NCBI GenBank assembly: GCA_943789425.1
Contig: CALSUB010000002.1
Coordinates: 62,001-126,000 of the forward strand
Length of the DNA: 64,000 nucleotides
Reading direction: 5' to 3'
DNA from: an uncultured Luminiphilus sp.
GTDB lineage: Bacteria; Pseudomonadota; Gammaproteobacteria; Pseudomonadales; Halieaceae
Shown: in pieces, positions 43,959 through 53,746 of the stretch
How the letters are laid out: each line of letters opens with the position of its first letter
How positions within the stretch are numbered: position 1 is the stretch's first letter
Translations under genes and position numbers: made by a program
The notes under the pieces: model-generated
What the model was told of the DNA's origin: nothing
The model's database searches: none
The model's input: the letters and a program-made list of their open reading frames with translations, nothing else

Positions 43959-43963
43959 ACGCG

Positions 43964-45124
43964 CTAGACACTGTCAAGTTTAAAGGGCAGCAGCGTTGCT
44001 GCCTCCTTCTGATACGCCCGCACATGATCACATTCTTGCGCCGCAAACTGTGCCACGGCATCGCTGAACCTTTCATCGACAATCCAGTGATTAGAGTACG
44101 TTAGCACGGGCTCAAAGCCTCGCTGAATTTTATGCTCCCCTTGCGCGCCTGGATCAAAACGCGATAATCCGGCGTCAATGCAGTACTCAATCCCACGGTA
44201 ATAGCAGGCCTCGAAATGCAGGTAATCAAACTCAGCGAGGCATCCCCAATAGCGCCCGTATAAGGTATCGCCCCCCTCAAAAAATAGCGCTGCAGCGACC
44301 GCCTCGCCCGCGCAGGACGCCAATACCATCACCGGTGTTGCACCCAATGCTGGGCAGGTTTCGGTAAAAAAAGTCTCGGTTAAATAACCGCCGTGGCCCG
44401 ATCGTTTTGCATAAGTGGTTTGGTAGCAGCGATGAAAAAATCGCCAATTGTCAGGTGTAATCTCATCGCCTTTCTTGGTTTCTAGGACTAAGCCTTGGCG
44501 TGCGATCTGGTCTCGTTCCCGCCGCAAGTTTTTTCGTTTACGGCTGTTAAAGCGTGCTAAAAAGTCTTGGAAGTCCCGATATCCACGGTTAAACCAGTGG
44601 AACTGTGTGGTTAACCGCTGCGGCATACCCAGCTCGACCAGCGCATCAGACTGAGCTTGCTCCAAAAATAAGACATGCCAACTAGAGACCTCTAAAGAGG
44701 AGCAGAGCGCTTGTACTCCATAGACCACGTCCGATAGCGCGTTTTGATGCTCATTGTCATGCCATAGACGTTGCCCAGTGGCTGGCGTAAAAGGCACGGC
44801 GGTCACCAGTTTTGGATAGTACTCCAGACCCATCCGCTGCCATGCTTCTGCCCATGACCAATCAAAAACGTATTCACCATAGCTATGGCCTTTTACGTAG
44901 GCGGGCACAAAGCCCAGTGGCGACCCCATTCGATCTAATTGGATATGGGCAGGTTGCCAGCCGCTTTGCGCCGTGGTGCACCCTGTCGATTCCAAACCGT
45001 GCAAAAAGTCCCACCGCAAAAAGGGGTCGTCTTCACCAAAATAATTGTGCCATAGCGCCGGGTCGATCTCAGTCATTGATCGATGCACGGTGGCGCTGAG
45101 CGATGCTTCGTTGTGTTCAGTCAA
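43964..45124 (-). CDS. FemAB/GNAT-like protein (PF04339-type, 'peptidogalycan biosynthesis' family)
   Basis: This roughly 386-residue cytoplasmic protein has the typical start of the PF04339 family ('NYFGEDDPFLRWDFLHGLE', then 'GWQPAHIQL'). It also has a basic middle ('RKRKNLRRERDQIARQG') and 'GRYWGCLAEFDYLHFEACYY' near the C-terminus, consistent with a tandem GNAT/FemX fold. The biochemical role of this family is not established, despite database names. I place the start at TTG 45124, which overlaps the ubiA stop by four bases. ATG 45145 or 45076 are alternatives. Confidence 0.75.
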   Translation of the reverse strand: MTEHNEASLSATVHRSMTEIDPALWHNYFGEDDPFLRWDFLHGLESTGCTTAQSGWQPAHIQLDRMGSPLGFVPAYVKGHSYGEYVFDWSWAEAWQRMGLEYYPKLVTAVPFTPATGQRLWHDNEHQNALSDVVYGVQALCSSLEVSSWHVLFLEQAQSDALVELGMPQRLTTQFHWFNRGYRDFQDFLARFNSRKRKNLRRERDQIARQGLVLETKKGDEITPDNWRFFHRCYQTTYAKRSGHGGYLTETFFTETCPALGATPVMVLASCAGEAVAAALFFEGGDTLYGRYWGCLAEFDYLHFEACYYRGIEYCIDAGLSRFDPGAQGEHKIQRGFEPVLTYSNHWIVDERFSDAVAQFAAQECDHVRAYQKEAATLLPFKLDSV

Positions 45125-46032
45125 AGTGCCACTGACCCTAACCAAAAATCAGCGCACAGCCCGCTTAAAATAAGAACGCCGATCCATTTACTCTGATTAA
45201 ACGCTTTAAAACACTGCTGCGTATCGCGATCTTTGATGAGCCAGAGGTGTCGTGTAAACAGCAGCCCCACGGCTATGATTGCGGCGTAATAGGCCACTCC
45301 AAGATCGAACGCAGCACCGCAGCAGCAGAAGGCGATGACGCAAAGGCCCTGTAGCAGCCCAATAATACGCACATCGAGATGGCCAAATAAAATGGCGGTC
45401 GACTTAATGCCCACTGTTAAGTCATCCTCTCGATCGACCATCGCATATTGTGTGTCATAGATCACGGTCCAGAGAAGATTGGCGAGAAATAACCACCACA
45501 GGGCGCTAGGGAGCGTATTCACGCTGGCGGCAAAAGCCATCGGGATGCTCCAGGAAAAGGCAAGGCCCAACACAATTTGTGGCAGGTGGGTCACGCGTTT
45601 CATAAGCGGATAGATCAGTGCTAATGCTAGCCCCGCGATCGAGAGCTGTATGGTGAGCGGATTGGTGAGCGCGACCAAAATCAGGGCTATGCTCAGTAAG
45701 CTAAACAGTAAAAAAAGGGCGTCAGAGACGCTTAAGGCGCCACTGACCAGCGGTCTTAATCGGGTTCTTTCGACGTGGCCGTCCAGATTTCGATCAGCGA
45801 GATCATTTGCAACACAGCCTGCGGATCGCATCACAATAGCGCCGGCGACAAACAGGCAGAGTAATCCCCAAGGCGGGTAACCCTGATTCGCCAGCACCAT
45901 TCCCCACAGCGTGGGCGCTAGCAGCAGAAACGTCCCGATGGGCTTATCAAACCGAGTGATTTCGACTATTGCACGCAACTTGCGGGCTTTTATCCCTGTA
46001 TTCAGCGGGAGAGAAGGGGGAGGTTCAACCAT
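45121..46032 (-). CDS. ubiA: 4-hydroxybenzoate octaprenyltransferase UbiA
   Basis: UbiA prenylates 4-hydroxybenzoate in ubiquinone synthesis within the inner membrane. The 303-residue polytopic protein carries both Asp-rich prenyl-diphosphate motifs: 'NDLADRNLDGHVERTRLRPL' and 'DTQYAMVDREDD'. The usual neighbour ubiC (chorismate lyase) is not in the window. The gene is followed by the FemAB-like frame and preceded by recG on the same strand. Confidence 0.95.
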   Translation of the reverse strand: MVEPPPSLPLNTGIKARKLRAIVEITRFDKPIGTFLLLAPTLWGMVLANQGYPPWGLLCLFVAGAIVMRSAGCVANDLADRNLDGHVERTRLRPLVSGALSVSDALFLLFSLLSIALILVALTNPLTIQLSIAGLALALIYPLMKRVTHLPQIVLGLAFSWSIPMAFAASVNTLPSALWWLFLANLLWTVIYDTQYAMVDREDDLTVGIKSTAILFGHLDVRIIGLLQGLCVIAFCCCGAAFDLGVAYYAAIIAVGLLFTRHLWLIKDRDTQQCFKAFNQSKWIGVLILSGLCADFWLGSVAL

Positions 46033-46124
46033 TAACGCGCATTTTACCTTTTGGGGTGCGCCAGTGTAGCGGCCTGAGCACAGCGATGCGACATCGGCTT
46101 GGCTCAGTGCGTTGCCGTTTTGAA

Positions 46125-48188
46125 TTAAACACGCGCAAAATCGGCACGAGGACCGGCCCAGCGAGTCATCAGGGCTTGTGCCCGGGCCACGTCGTGCCGA
46201 TGCAGTTGTTGCGCAATATCGTGCGCCCTGATTAAGAGCCCTTCATGTTCTGGGAGCCTCGCCACTCTAAATTGTGCGAGCCCGGTCTGCCGGGTGCCCA
46301 GCAGTTCCCCGGGTCCGCGTATGCGCAAATCCGCTTCCGCAATGACAAAGCCATCGTGGGTATCCTGCATGACCTTTAGTCTTTCTTGTGCCGTGATCGA
46401 TAGCGGCGGACGGAACAACAGTACGCAGTGACTCTCAATAGCACCGCGGCCAACACGTCCTCTAAGCTGGTGGAGCTGTGCAAGCCCCAAGCGCTCAGCA
46501 TTATCGATAATCATAAGACTGGCCTTCGGTACATCGACACCAACTTCAATGACGGTGGTCGCCACGAGTAACTGCAGTGTTCCCGCTTTAAACTGTGCCA
46601 TTACGCTGGCTTTATCCGCCGGCTTTAACTTGCCATGCACCAGGCCTATCGCGACTCCCGGTAGAGCCGCCGATAGGGTCTCTAGCGTTGCGGTGGCTGC
46701 CTCCATGTGCAGCGAGTCGCTTTCTTCGATCGCGGTACAGACCCAATACGCTTGTCGTCCATCACGGCAAGCGGCGCCAACCCGTTTAATGACGGCATCA
46801 CGGCGATCATGATCGATTAAGGTTGTCGTCACGGGTGTTCGTCCCGGGGGCAGCTCGTCGATCACCGAGCAATCGAGGTCGCCGTAAGCGACCATGGCAA
46901 GTGACCGTGGAATCGGTGTTGCAGTCAGTGCAAGCTGGTGCGGATGCTGTCCATCTGCACCTTTATCGGCCAGTGCAAGGCGTTGGTGAACACCAAATCG
47001 ATGTTGCTCGTCGACGACGATTAACCCAAGGCGTTGAAAATGCACGTCTTCTTGGAACAAGGCGTGTGTCCCGACCACAACAGTCGCCTCGCCGTTCGCG
47101 AGTTGTTGCAATACCTCAGCGCGGGCTCGCCCCTTGATACGGCCGCTTAACCAGGCAACAGTTTTCCCCAATGGCGCGAACCAAGACTCTAATGTTGAAA
47201 AATGCTGTTCGGCGAGCAGTGCCGTAGGTGCCATGAAGGCAACCTGATAGCCTGACGCGATGGTATCGAGCGCTGCTTTTGCCGCTACCAAGGTCTTGCC
47301 CGACCCCACATCGCCCTGTACTAAACGTAACATGGGGTGATTTTGAGAGAGGTCTTGACTGAGCTCTGCTCCCACGCGATTTTGCGCGTGAGTTGGGCTA
47401 AAAGGCAGAGACGACAACAGTGCTCTCGATAAGGAAGAGTCTCCAGCGATGACCGGCGCAACAAATCGCCGCTCCTTATCCCGCACGCCTAGTACAGAGA
47501 CTTGGTGAGCGATAAGCTCCTCGAGCGCCAATCGCATTTGTGCGCGGTGTGTCCCCTGCTGAATTTCCCCGAGTGAGGCAGAAGGAGGGGGATTATGGAG
47601 AAATGAAATGGCTTCTGGCAGGGTAATAGTATCGTCGGTGACACCGGTTAATAGATCATCTGGCGGGGTTTTTGTCAGCAGTGCCACTGCCTGACCACAG
47701 AGTTTTCGCCAAGTGCTTTGCCCGAGTCCGCTGACAGTGGGATAAACGGGCGTGAGTGCTGGCTCCAACAAGCTTGCCTCGTCACCTAGCCGATACTCTG
47801 GATGAGCCATTTCCACCTTACCCGCTAATCTCCGCGGTGTTCCAAAGAGTGTGACGCGGCCTCCGGTTTTAAACTGGGCGACCTGCGTTTGCCGAAAATG
47901 GAAAAAACGGACGGTGATTAACCCGGTGTCATCGCCGATTTGAACCACCAGCGTGCGTCGTCGACCCATCGTGACGGCGGCGCCTCTGACATCCCCTTGT
48001 ACGACCGCATCGACCTGATCAGTGAGTGCGCCGATGGGCGTGACGCGGGTACGGTCTTGATACCGAAGTGGAAAATGAAACAGTAGATCTTCCAGAGAAT
48101 AGATGCCAATTTCTGACAGACGTAGTCTCAATTTTTCGCCGACACCACGGAGCGTCGTCACGGAATTTTGCAAAATGGTTTGGCTCAA
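46125..48188 (-). CDS. recG: ATP-dependent DNA helicase RecG
   Basis: RecG remodels stalled forks and Holliday junctions. The 687-residue protein (E. coli 693) has an N-terminal wedge/OB domain ('PLRYQDRT', 'TLFGTPRRLAGKVEMAHPEY') and superfamily 2 motifs: Walker A 'QGDVGSGKTLVAAKAA', DExH box 'VVDEQHRFG', III 'LALTATPIPRSL', 'TTVIEVGVDVP' and 'LHQLRGRVGRG'. It is divergent from the epimerase-like gene and shares the strand of the spoT cluster. Confidence 0.96.
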   Translation of the reverse strand: MSQTILQNSVTTLRGVGEKLRLRLSEIGIYSLEDLLFHFPLRYQDRTRVTPIGALTDQVDAVVQGDVRGAAVTMGRRRTLVVQIGDDTGLITVRFFHFRQTQVAQFKTGGRVTLFGTPRRLAGKVEMAHPEYRLGDEASLLEPALTPVYPTVSGLGQSTWRKLCGQAVALLTKTPPDDLLTGVTDDTITLPEAISFLHNPPPSASLGEIQQGTHRAQMRLALEELIAHQVSVLGVRDKERRFVAPVIAGDSSLSRALLSSLPFSPTHAQNRVGAELSQDLSQNHPMLRLVQGDVGSGKTLVAAKAALDTIASGYQVAFMAPTALLAEQHFSTLESWFAPLGKTVAWLSGRIKGRARAEVLQQLANGEATVVVGTHALFQEDVHFQRLGLIVVDEQHRFGVHQRLALADKGADGQHPHQLALTATPIPRSLAMVAYGDLDCSVIDELPPGRTPVTTTLIDHDRRDAVIKRVGAACRDGRQAYWVCTAIEESDSLHMEAATATLETLSAALPGVAIGLVHGKLKPADKASVMAQFKAGTLQLLVATTVIEVGVDVPKASLMIIDNAERLGLAQLHQLRGRVGRGAIESHCVLLFRPPLSITAQERLKVMQDTHDGFVIAEADLRIRGPGELLGTRQTGLAQFRVARLPEHEGLLIRAHDIAQQLHRHDVARAQALMTRWAGPRADFARV

Positions 48189-48259
48189 AGGCGTCTCGGT
48201 ACCCTGCTGTCTTTGCCAGAGTGTTATCTTAGCGACTCTTAGATGAGGCTGCGCACTTA

Positions 48260-49090
48260 ATGCACCTACTTATCCTTGGATGTGGCGACATTGGCACGCG
48301 AGTGGGGTCTTCAATGGCGGCTCTCGGTTGGACCGTGTCGGCTGCGCGTCGCAATGCCGGCTCGTTGCCCGAGCAGTTTGATCGGTATCAGGTAGATCTC
48401 ACCGACCCAGCCTCAATGGCCGCTCTGTCGGTGCGCGACCCGGATTACGTTCTCGTGACGCCAACCCCTCAGTCATACGACCCACAGGGGTATCACCGGG
48501 GTTTTACCGAGGCCGCTGAGCTATTGGCGGCACAACCGTGGCTATTGGCGTGTCGTCGCGTTATCTGGGTGTCATCAACGCGGGTTTACCGTGAGGCGGA
48601 GGGTGGCTGGGTGGATGAGCACTCACCACTGAATGTGAGCGAGCCCCAAGCACGGGCGATGGTGGCAGCGGAGGCAGTCATCCGACGCGCGCGCACCACC
48701 ACCGTTATTCGTCCCGCCGGTGTGTATGGCGACCCGCAGGGCATGTTAATTCGGCGGGTTCTCTCTGGTCAGGGGGGGGCACCGGGATCCTCCTTTGGTA
48801 ATCGTATTCATCGCGAAGATTTAGCACGGTTGATTACGCACTGCTTGCACTTAGATGAGCAAGGCGAAGCGGTACCACCGACTTTGGTAGCAGCGGATGA
48901 GGATACAACCCCTACCTATGAAGTGGAGCGATGGCTGGCACAACAACTGGGCGTCCGTCTCAGTGATGCGCCTCAGCAGGCAATTTCAAGAGCGAATCGT
49001 CAATGCCGAAGCGCCTTACTCAAGGAGATTGGCTTTACGCTCACCTATCCTTCATGGCGCGAGGGTTATGCCGCAGCCATCAACACATAA
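48260..49090 (+). CDS. NAD(P)-binding, YeeZ-like epimerase/dehydratase family protein
   Basis: The 276-residue product has an N-terminal Rossmann fold with 'LLILGCGDIGTRVGSSMAAL', then 'VIWVSSTRVYREAEGGW' (family active-site Tyr region 'SSTRVYR') and 'RPAGVYGDPQG'. It resembles the extended short-chain reductase YeeZ of E. coli, whose substrate is unknown. It is alone on the plus strand between recG and ridA, so no operon informs its function. Confidence 0.75.
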   Translation: MHLLILGCGDIGTRVGSSMAALGWTVSAARRNAGSLPEQFDRYQVDLTDPASMAALSVRDPDYVLVTPTPQSYDPQGYHRGFTEAAELLAAQPWLLACRRVIWVSSTRVYREAEGGWVDEHSPLNVSEPQARAMVAAEAVIRRARTTTVIRPAGVYGDPQGMLIRRVLSGQGGAPGSSFGNRIHREDLARLITHCLHLDEQGEAVPPTLVAADEDTTPTYEVERWLAQQLGVRLSDAPQQAISRANRQCRSALLKEIGFTLTYPSWREGYAAAINT

Positions 49091-49111
49091 GGCCTGAGAA
49101 CTGAGGGGTTA

Positions 49112-49495
49112 TTAGAGCGTGAGAATGGCCTCGATCTCAATGCGAGCGCCTTTCGGTAAGGCCGCCACTTGTACACAAGCTCTCGCGGGATACGGTTCCG
49201 CCAGTTGTTGCGCCATGACGGCATTGACCGCCTCGAAATCAGCAAGATCGGTGAGGGAAATATTAATTTTTACGGCGTCATCAAGAGTCCCCCCCGCTGC
49301 TGCGGCCACGGCGGAAAGATTGGCGAACACCTGCTCGGTCTCGGCAGTAATGTCGCCTGATACCAGCGACATCGTATTGGGGTCGAGTGGAATCTGTCCG
49401 GATATCCAAACGGTGTTGCCGACCTTGATGCCTTGTGAGTAGGGGCCTATCGCCTGCGGTGCGGATGGGGTTGTGATGATGGCTCGGTTCGACAT
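49112..49495 (-). CDS. ridA: RidA-family 2-iminobutanoate/2-iminopropanoate deaminase
   Basis: RidA hydrolyses reactive imine intermediates made by pyridoxal enzymes. The 127-residue trimer subunit has the family 'APQAIGPYSQGIKVGNTVWI', 'SGQIPLDPNTM' and the C-terminal 'YPARACVQVAALPKGARIEI' with the substrate-binding Arg and the Glu in 'IEIEA'. It follows spoT on the same strand, as in many gammaproteobacteria (rpoZ-spoT-ridA). Confidence 0.93.
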   Translation of the reverse strand: MSNRAIITTPSAPQAIGPYSQGIKVGNTVWISGQIPLDPNTMSLVSGDITAETEQVFANLSAVAAAAGGTLDDAVKINISLTDLADFEAVNAVMAQQLAEPYPARACVQVAALPKGARIEIEAILTL

Positions 49496-49601
49496 GGCCG
49501 CCTCCTAATATAAACGGTTGGTTTGTATTGAATAACGAACCCTCGAGCGACGCAAGATGGGCAAGCCTTGACCAGAAGAGGAGAGTCGTTCGGTGTGGGT
49601 T

Positions 49602-51821
49602 TTATCGCCGTGCGCTACGCGTCACTTTGAGCACACCCTCGATTATCCTGATGCGCTTCATCACTCTGGCTAAATGGATGCGGCTGCTAACTTGTAGCTC
49701 TAAATCGACAAAGGTGAACTGGATGTCTTTATTTTGTGTTGCAATGCGCTCGATGTTCAGCCCAATACTGCTGAGCCGGGTGGCTAAAACCGCAATCATG
49801 CCACGGCGATTTTCCACTTGAACCCGAAGGCCAACGGGGTACGTACGGTCAACGTCTTCATCCCAGTGTAATGACATGAGTCGATCGCGTTGTTCTCTTA
49901 GGTCGACCAAGTTGCGGCAGCTATCACGGTGAACGACTAATCCGCGTTCTTGCCCTAGGTATCCTTGAATGGCATCTCCGGGCAACGGGCAGCAGCACTT
50001 TGCATATGCCACGCCCACGCCTTCCGTCCCACGGATGCCGAGCGTGGCGCCTTCACCGCTCACGGCGGCGTCATCGTAACGATTAGTTAGGTGAGCAACG
50101 GCGATATGGGGCAATGTGTTGCCCAGTGCGACGTCAATGACTAAAGCATCGATATCCGCTTTGCCCAATGAGGCTAAGGCTGTGTGCATCGTTGCGTCGT
50201 CAATGGCGCTGAGGCGAGTGTCGTGAGCCATCAGCGCGCGGTCGAGCAGATTTTTGCCTAGTGCGAGGGAGTCATCGCGCCGTTGATCCTTCAAAAAGTG
50301 GCGGATATGGGTACGGGCACGGGCGGTGACGACCCAATTCAACCAAGAGGGGCTTGGTCTGCCAGTCGGTGAGGTGACAATTTCAATCGTCGCACCACTT
50401 TCTAATGGTTCTGATAGGGGGACTAGCTGGTTACTGACCCGCGCGGCAACGCAGTGGTTACCGATGTCGGTATGTACCGCGTAGGCAAAGTCGATGCCAC
50501 ATGAGCCTTTTGGTAGCTCAAGAATATCGCCGCGCGGTGTGAAGACATACACTTCGTCGGGGAACAGATCGATTTTCACATTCTCGATGAATTCCAGTGA
50601 GTCTCCTGCGCGTTGCTGCATTTCGAGCAAGCCCTGTACCCATTCTCGTGCTCGGGCATGCGATATGCTGGTACTGCCTTCTTCGCTTTTATAGAGCCAG
50701 TGAGCTGCGATTCCATTATTCGCCATATCTTCCATTTCGTGCGTGCGAATCTGAATTTCAATCGGCACGCCGTGCATGCCTTTTAAAACGGTGTGCAGCG
50801 ATTGATAGCCATTGGCCTTTGGGATCGCAATGTAGTCTTTGAATTCACCGGGCACAGGTTTATAGAGGCTATGGACCATGCCTAGCGCGCGATAGCAGTC
50901 ATCGACGGAGTCAACGATGAGCCGAAAGGCAAAGATATCCATCACCTCAGCAAAGGATTTTCGCTTCGCTTTCATTTTCTGGTAGATGCTATAAAGGTGC
51001 TTTTCGCGACCGACGACGGTTGCGGTCAATTCTTCACGTTTGAGTGTTTGGCTCAGTTGCCCACGAATTTGCTCAATGAGCTGCTTTCGGTTGCCACTGG
51101 CTGCCCTGCGCGCCGCTTCGAGCCTTCTTGCACGCATAGGATAGAGTGCCTTGAGTCCTAAATCTTCGAACTCTAGGCGGATCTCATTCATTCCCAGGCG
51201 CATTGCAATAGGGGCGTAAATGTCGAGCGTTTCGGTCGCGATGCGTTTTATCTTTTCGCGATTCAACACCCCGAGGGTCCGCATATTGTGGAGTCGATCA
51301 GCCAGCTTGACCAAAATGACGCGGATATCTTTGGCCATCGCCAAGGTCATTTTCTGAAAATTTTCGGCTTGTCTTTGCTCGGCTGAGTCGAACTCGACGT
51401 GGGTCAATTTACTCACGCCGTCCACCAAATCGGCGACATCCGAACCAAATTGCGCGCCAATATCTTTTTTGGTGACGCCGGTATCCTCGATGACGTCATG
51501 GAGCAGCGCGGCCATCAGGCTTTGCGCGTCCATGTGCATACGCGCCAAAACACAGGCCACTGCGAGGGGGTGTGTGACGTAGGGCTCACCACTGCGTCGG
51601 GTTTGGCCGTAATGTGCTTGCTCAGAGTAGTAATAGGCTCGTCTGACCAGTTTTACCTGCTCTAACGGTAAATAGTCGGCGATTAATTGCTCGAACGCTG
51701 CCAAGGAGCTGTGGGCAGCGTGTCCAGTGCGAGTGCTTAGGGGTAGTTTACCTCGGGACGCCAGATAAGATGCGGGCCCAAGGAGCGGTCTACTGAGCGT
51801 TTGGCGCGTAATGGCTACCAT
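49602..51821 (-). CDS. spoT: Bifunctional (p)ppGpp synthase/hydrolase SpoT
   Basis: SpoT controls the alarmone (p)ppGpp. The 739-residue protein has the HD hydrolase domain (H108-D109 in 'MAALLHDVIED'), the synthetase domain ('GREKHLYSIYQKM', 'KDYIAIPKANGYQSLHTVL'), TGS ('YVFTPRGDILELPKGS'), a helical/CC region with 'AKCCCPLPGDAIQGYL' and a C-terminal ACT domain. The hydrolase motif is complete, so this is not a RelA. GGAGG before ATG 51821 supports that start, which gives about 37 extra residues ahead of the usual SpoT N-terminus. Confidence 0.95.
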   Translation of the reverse strand: MVAITRQTLSRPLLGPASYLASRGKLPLSTRTGHAAHSSLAAFEQLIADYLPLEQVKLVRRAYYYSEQAHYGQTRRSGEPYVTHPLAVACVLARMHMDAQSLMAALLHDVIEDTGVTKKDIGAQFGSDVADLVDGVSKLTHVEFDSAEQRQAENFQKMTLAMAKDIRVILVKLADRLHNMRTLGVLNREKIKRIATETLDIYAPIAMRLGMNEIRLEFEDLGLKALYPMRARRLEAARRAASGNRKQLIEQIRGQLSQTLKREELTATVVGREKHLYSIYQKMKAKRKSFAEVMDIFAFRLIVDSVDDCYRALGMVHSLYKPVPGEFKDYIAIPKANGYQSLHTVLKGMHGVPIEIQIRTHEMEDMANNGIAAHWLYKSEEGSTSISHARAREWVQGLLEMQQRAGDSLEFIENVKIDLFPDEVYVFTPRGDILELPKGSCGIDFAYAVHTDIGNHCVAARVSNQLVPLSEPLESGATIEIVTSPTGRPSPSWLNWVVTARARTHIRHFLKDQRRDDSLALGKNLLDRALMAHDTRLSAIDDATMHTALASLGKADIDALVIDVALGNTLPHIAVAHLTNRYDDAAVSGEGATLGIRGTEGVGVAYAKCCCPLPGDAIQGYLGQERGLVVHRDSCRNLVDLREQRDRLMSLHWDEDVDRTYPVGLRVQVENRRGMIAVLATRLSSIGLNIERIATQNKDIQFTFVDLELQVSSRIHLARVMKRIRIIEGVLKVTRSARR

Positions 51822-51839
51822 CGCTAGCGACCCTCCAAA

Positions 51840-52097
51840 TTAGAGAATCGGCGTCTCAAATGTGGCGGCGAGCTCTTCTTCTGCCTCGATCTCACTCTCT
51901 CGAGCCAATACTTCGGGCGTAATCAGTCCGTCAGCGATCTCGCGCAGCGCAATGACAGTGGCTTTGTCTGACTCGTCTTCCACCAGTGGATCACGACCGC
52001 CAGTGGCAAGTTGGCGCGCCCGCTTAGAGGCAAGCATAACGAGCTCAAATCGGTTTTCGACGTTATCCAAACAATCTTCTACGGTAATTCTCGCCAT
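51840..52097 (-). CDS. rpoZ: RNA polymerase omega subunit
   Basis: Omega aids RNA polymerase assembly and forms one ppGpp site. The 85 residues begin '[20 protein letters not shown]' and include '[12 protein letters not shown]' with the conserved region following. It sits 18 bases upstream of spoT and downstream of gmk, the standard gmk-rpoZ-spoT order. Confidence 0.97.
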   Translation of the reverse strand: MARITVEDCLDNVENRFELVMLASKRARQLATGGRDPLVEDESDKATVIALREIADGLITPEVLARESEIEAEEELAATFETPIL

Positions 52098-52200
52098 GTC
52101 AGCGTGATCTCCTGCTCTTCGCCGCTATAAATACGGCCGCATAGTATACCCTAGGTAGGACAGGCGAACCCACCCTTGAGTGTAAATTTGCCGACAAGTC

Positions 52201-52854
52201 TTACGGCGGCGTCGTTTCGGGGGTCAATAAATCCCTCAACAGGGTGGTGTGAGTGGCCTGTTGGCGTCCAGTGCGCAACCTTGCTGCGCTGATAATGGCT
52301 TGAAGTTCGATCAGTGCGGTGTCGAAGACATCATTGATAACGAGATAGTCTGCCTCGTCGCAGTGTGACATTTCATCCTGGGCTGCCTGCATGCGGAGAT
52401 CAATGGTGGCGTCAGTATCCTGCCCCCGATCGCGCAATCGCGTCTTGAGGGACGCCACTGAGGGAGGCAGGATAAAGATCCATGTGCTGTCCGGTAATAG
52501 GCTCCGCACTTGCTGAGCCCCTTGCCAGTCGATTTCTAGAATCACATCGGCACCTTGCTGAAGACGCGCGTCCAATTGTGCTGTGCTGGTGCCATAGCAA
52601 TGTCCGAATACTTCGGCCCATTCGAAAAATGCGCCGTCGCTTTGCAGTCTTTGAAACGTCTCAGATGCCACAAAAAAATAATTAACACCTTCAATTTCAC
52701 CCGGGCGCTGAGGCCGCGTCGTGTGCGAGACAGACACCTCGATACGACGATCACTCTCTATCAGCGCTCGAATTAAAGAGGTTTTTCCAGCACCACTGGG
52801 CGCCGAAATAATCAGTAATTGGCCTCGCGATATGGCTGTATTCATGCGTGTCAT
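52201..52854 (-). CDS. gmk: Guanylate kinase
   Basis: Gmk phosphorylates GMP to GDP. The 217-residue protein has the P-loop 'ISAPSGAGKTSLIRAL', the GMP-binding 'VSHTTRPQRPGEIEGVNYFF' and 'DVILEIDWQGAQQVR'. Its ATG immediately follows the yicC stop codon, so the two are probably cotranscribed. A second in-frame ATG three codons in is also possible. The roughly 100-base gap to rpoZ holds no clear signal. Confidence 0.96.
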   Translation of the reverse strand: MTRMNTAISRGQLLIISAPSGAGKTSLIRALIESDRRIEVSVSHTTRPQRPGEIEGVNYFFVASETFQRLQSDGAFFEWAEVFGHCYGTSTAQLDARLQQGADVILEIDWQGAQQVRSLLPDSTWIFILPPSVASLKTRLRDRGQDTDATIDLRMQAAQDEMSHCDEADYLVINDVFDTALIELQAIISAARLRTGRQQATHTTLLRDLLTPETTPP

Positions 52855-53718
52855 CTACTCGATATTCTGAATTTGCTCGCGCATCTGCTCAATGAGTACT
52901 TTGAACTCTATGGCGGTGTTAGTGGTATCTAAAGCCGTTGATTTAGAAGCGAGTGTATTGGCCTCACGATTGAGCTCCTGCATCAAGAAATCGAGTTTTC
53001 TGCCGCAGGGCACTTTCCCGGTTAACGCCGTCTTAATGGCATCTAAGTGAGCCTCGAGGCGATCCATTTCTTCCTCCACATCGGCACGCTGCAAGACGTA
53101 GACAATTTCTTCCTCTAAACGCTTGGCGTCTGCTGTGAGTTCTAATGACGCCATTCTAGCGAGCAGCTTTTCTCGATGGGCCTGCTGAAGTGCTGGGAGT
53201 TGTTGCCGGAGCGAGACGAGCAAAGCCCTGATACGCTCTCCTCGCTCTGACACCATGGCGGCTAATTTTGCACCCTCCTCTCGGCGGTTCTGCAACAGTG
53301 TCTCGAGGCATTGCTTGAGCGCGGCAGTGGTCGCTGAAATTAGCGCTTCGACCGCTATCGGACGCTCGCTTAGGACACCGGGTGCCTGCAATAACGTCAG
53401 TTGGTTTGGCGCTTCGGCATCTGGAAAGAACGTTGAAATTTGCTTCAATGCCGCTTGCAACGTGTTCAGGTGATCGGTGTCTAACGCAGCCTCTGATGTC
53501 GTCTTGTTTTGCTGGTATTGCACGGATAGCTCGAGTTTCCCTCGGGAGAAGGATTGGCTGATCTGTGCTCGCATTTGCGGCTCATACTCGCGCAACGTCT
53601 CTGGCATTCGAAAGTGTAAATCGAGGTAACGATTATTAACCGAACGGCACTCTACAGTGACCGTTAAGTCCTCGGTTGTTACACTCCCCCGGGCAAAGCC
53701 CGTCATACTCTGAGTCAC
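52855..53718 (-). CDS. yicC: YicC-family endoribonuclease
   Basis: YicC proteins are reported as endoribonucleases; in E. coli YicC affects RyhB decay. I place the start at GTG 53718, giving 287 residues, the same as E. coli YicC. 'TQSMTGFAR' then lines up with the family N-terminus, and GGAG lies about seven bases upstream. The frame is open much further upstream across rph, but that part is unrelated. Family segments are 'ECRSVNNRYLDLHFRMPE', 'EEEIVYVLQRADVEEEMDRL' and 'CGRKLDFLMQELNREANTL'. Confidence 0.93.
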   Translation of the reverse strand: MTQSMTGFARGSVTTEDLTVTVECRSVNNRYLDLHFRMPETLREYEPQMRAQISQSFSRGKLELSVQYQQNKTTSEAALDTDHLNTLQAALKQISTFFPDAEAPNQLTLLQAPGVLSERPIAVEALISATTAALKQCLETLLQNRREEGAKLAAMVSERGERIRALLVSLRQQLPALQQAHREKLLARMASLELTADAKRLEEEIVYVLQRADVEEEMDRLEAHLDAIKTALTGKVPCGRKLDFLMQELNREANTLASKSTALDTTNTAIEFKVLIEQMREQIQNIE

Positions 53719-53746
53719 CGCATCGCTCCAGCTATGGACGCAGTGA

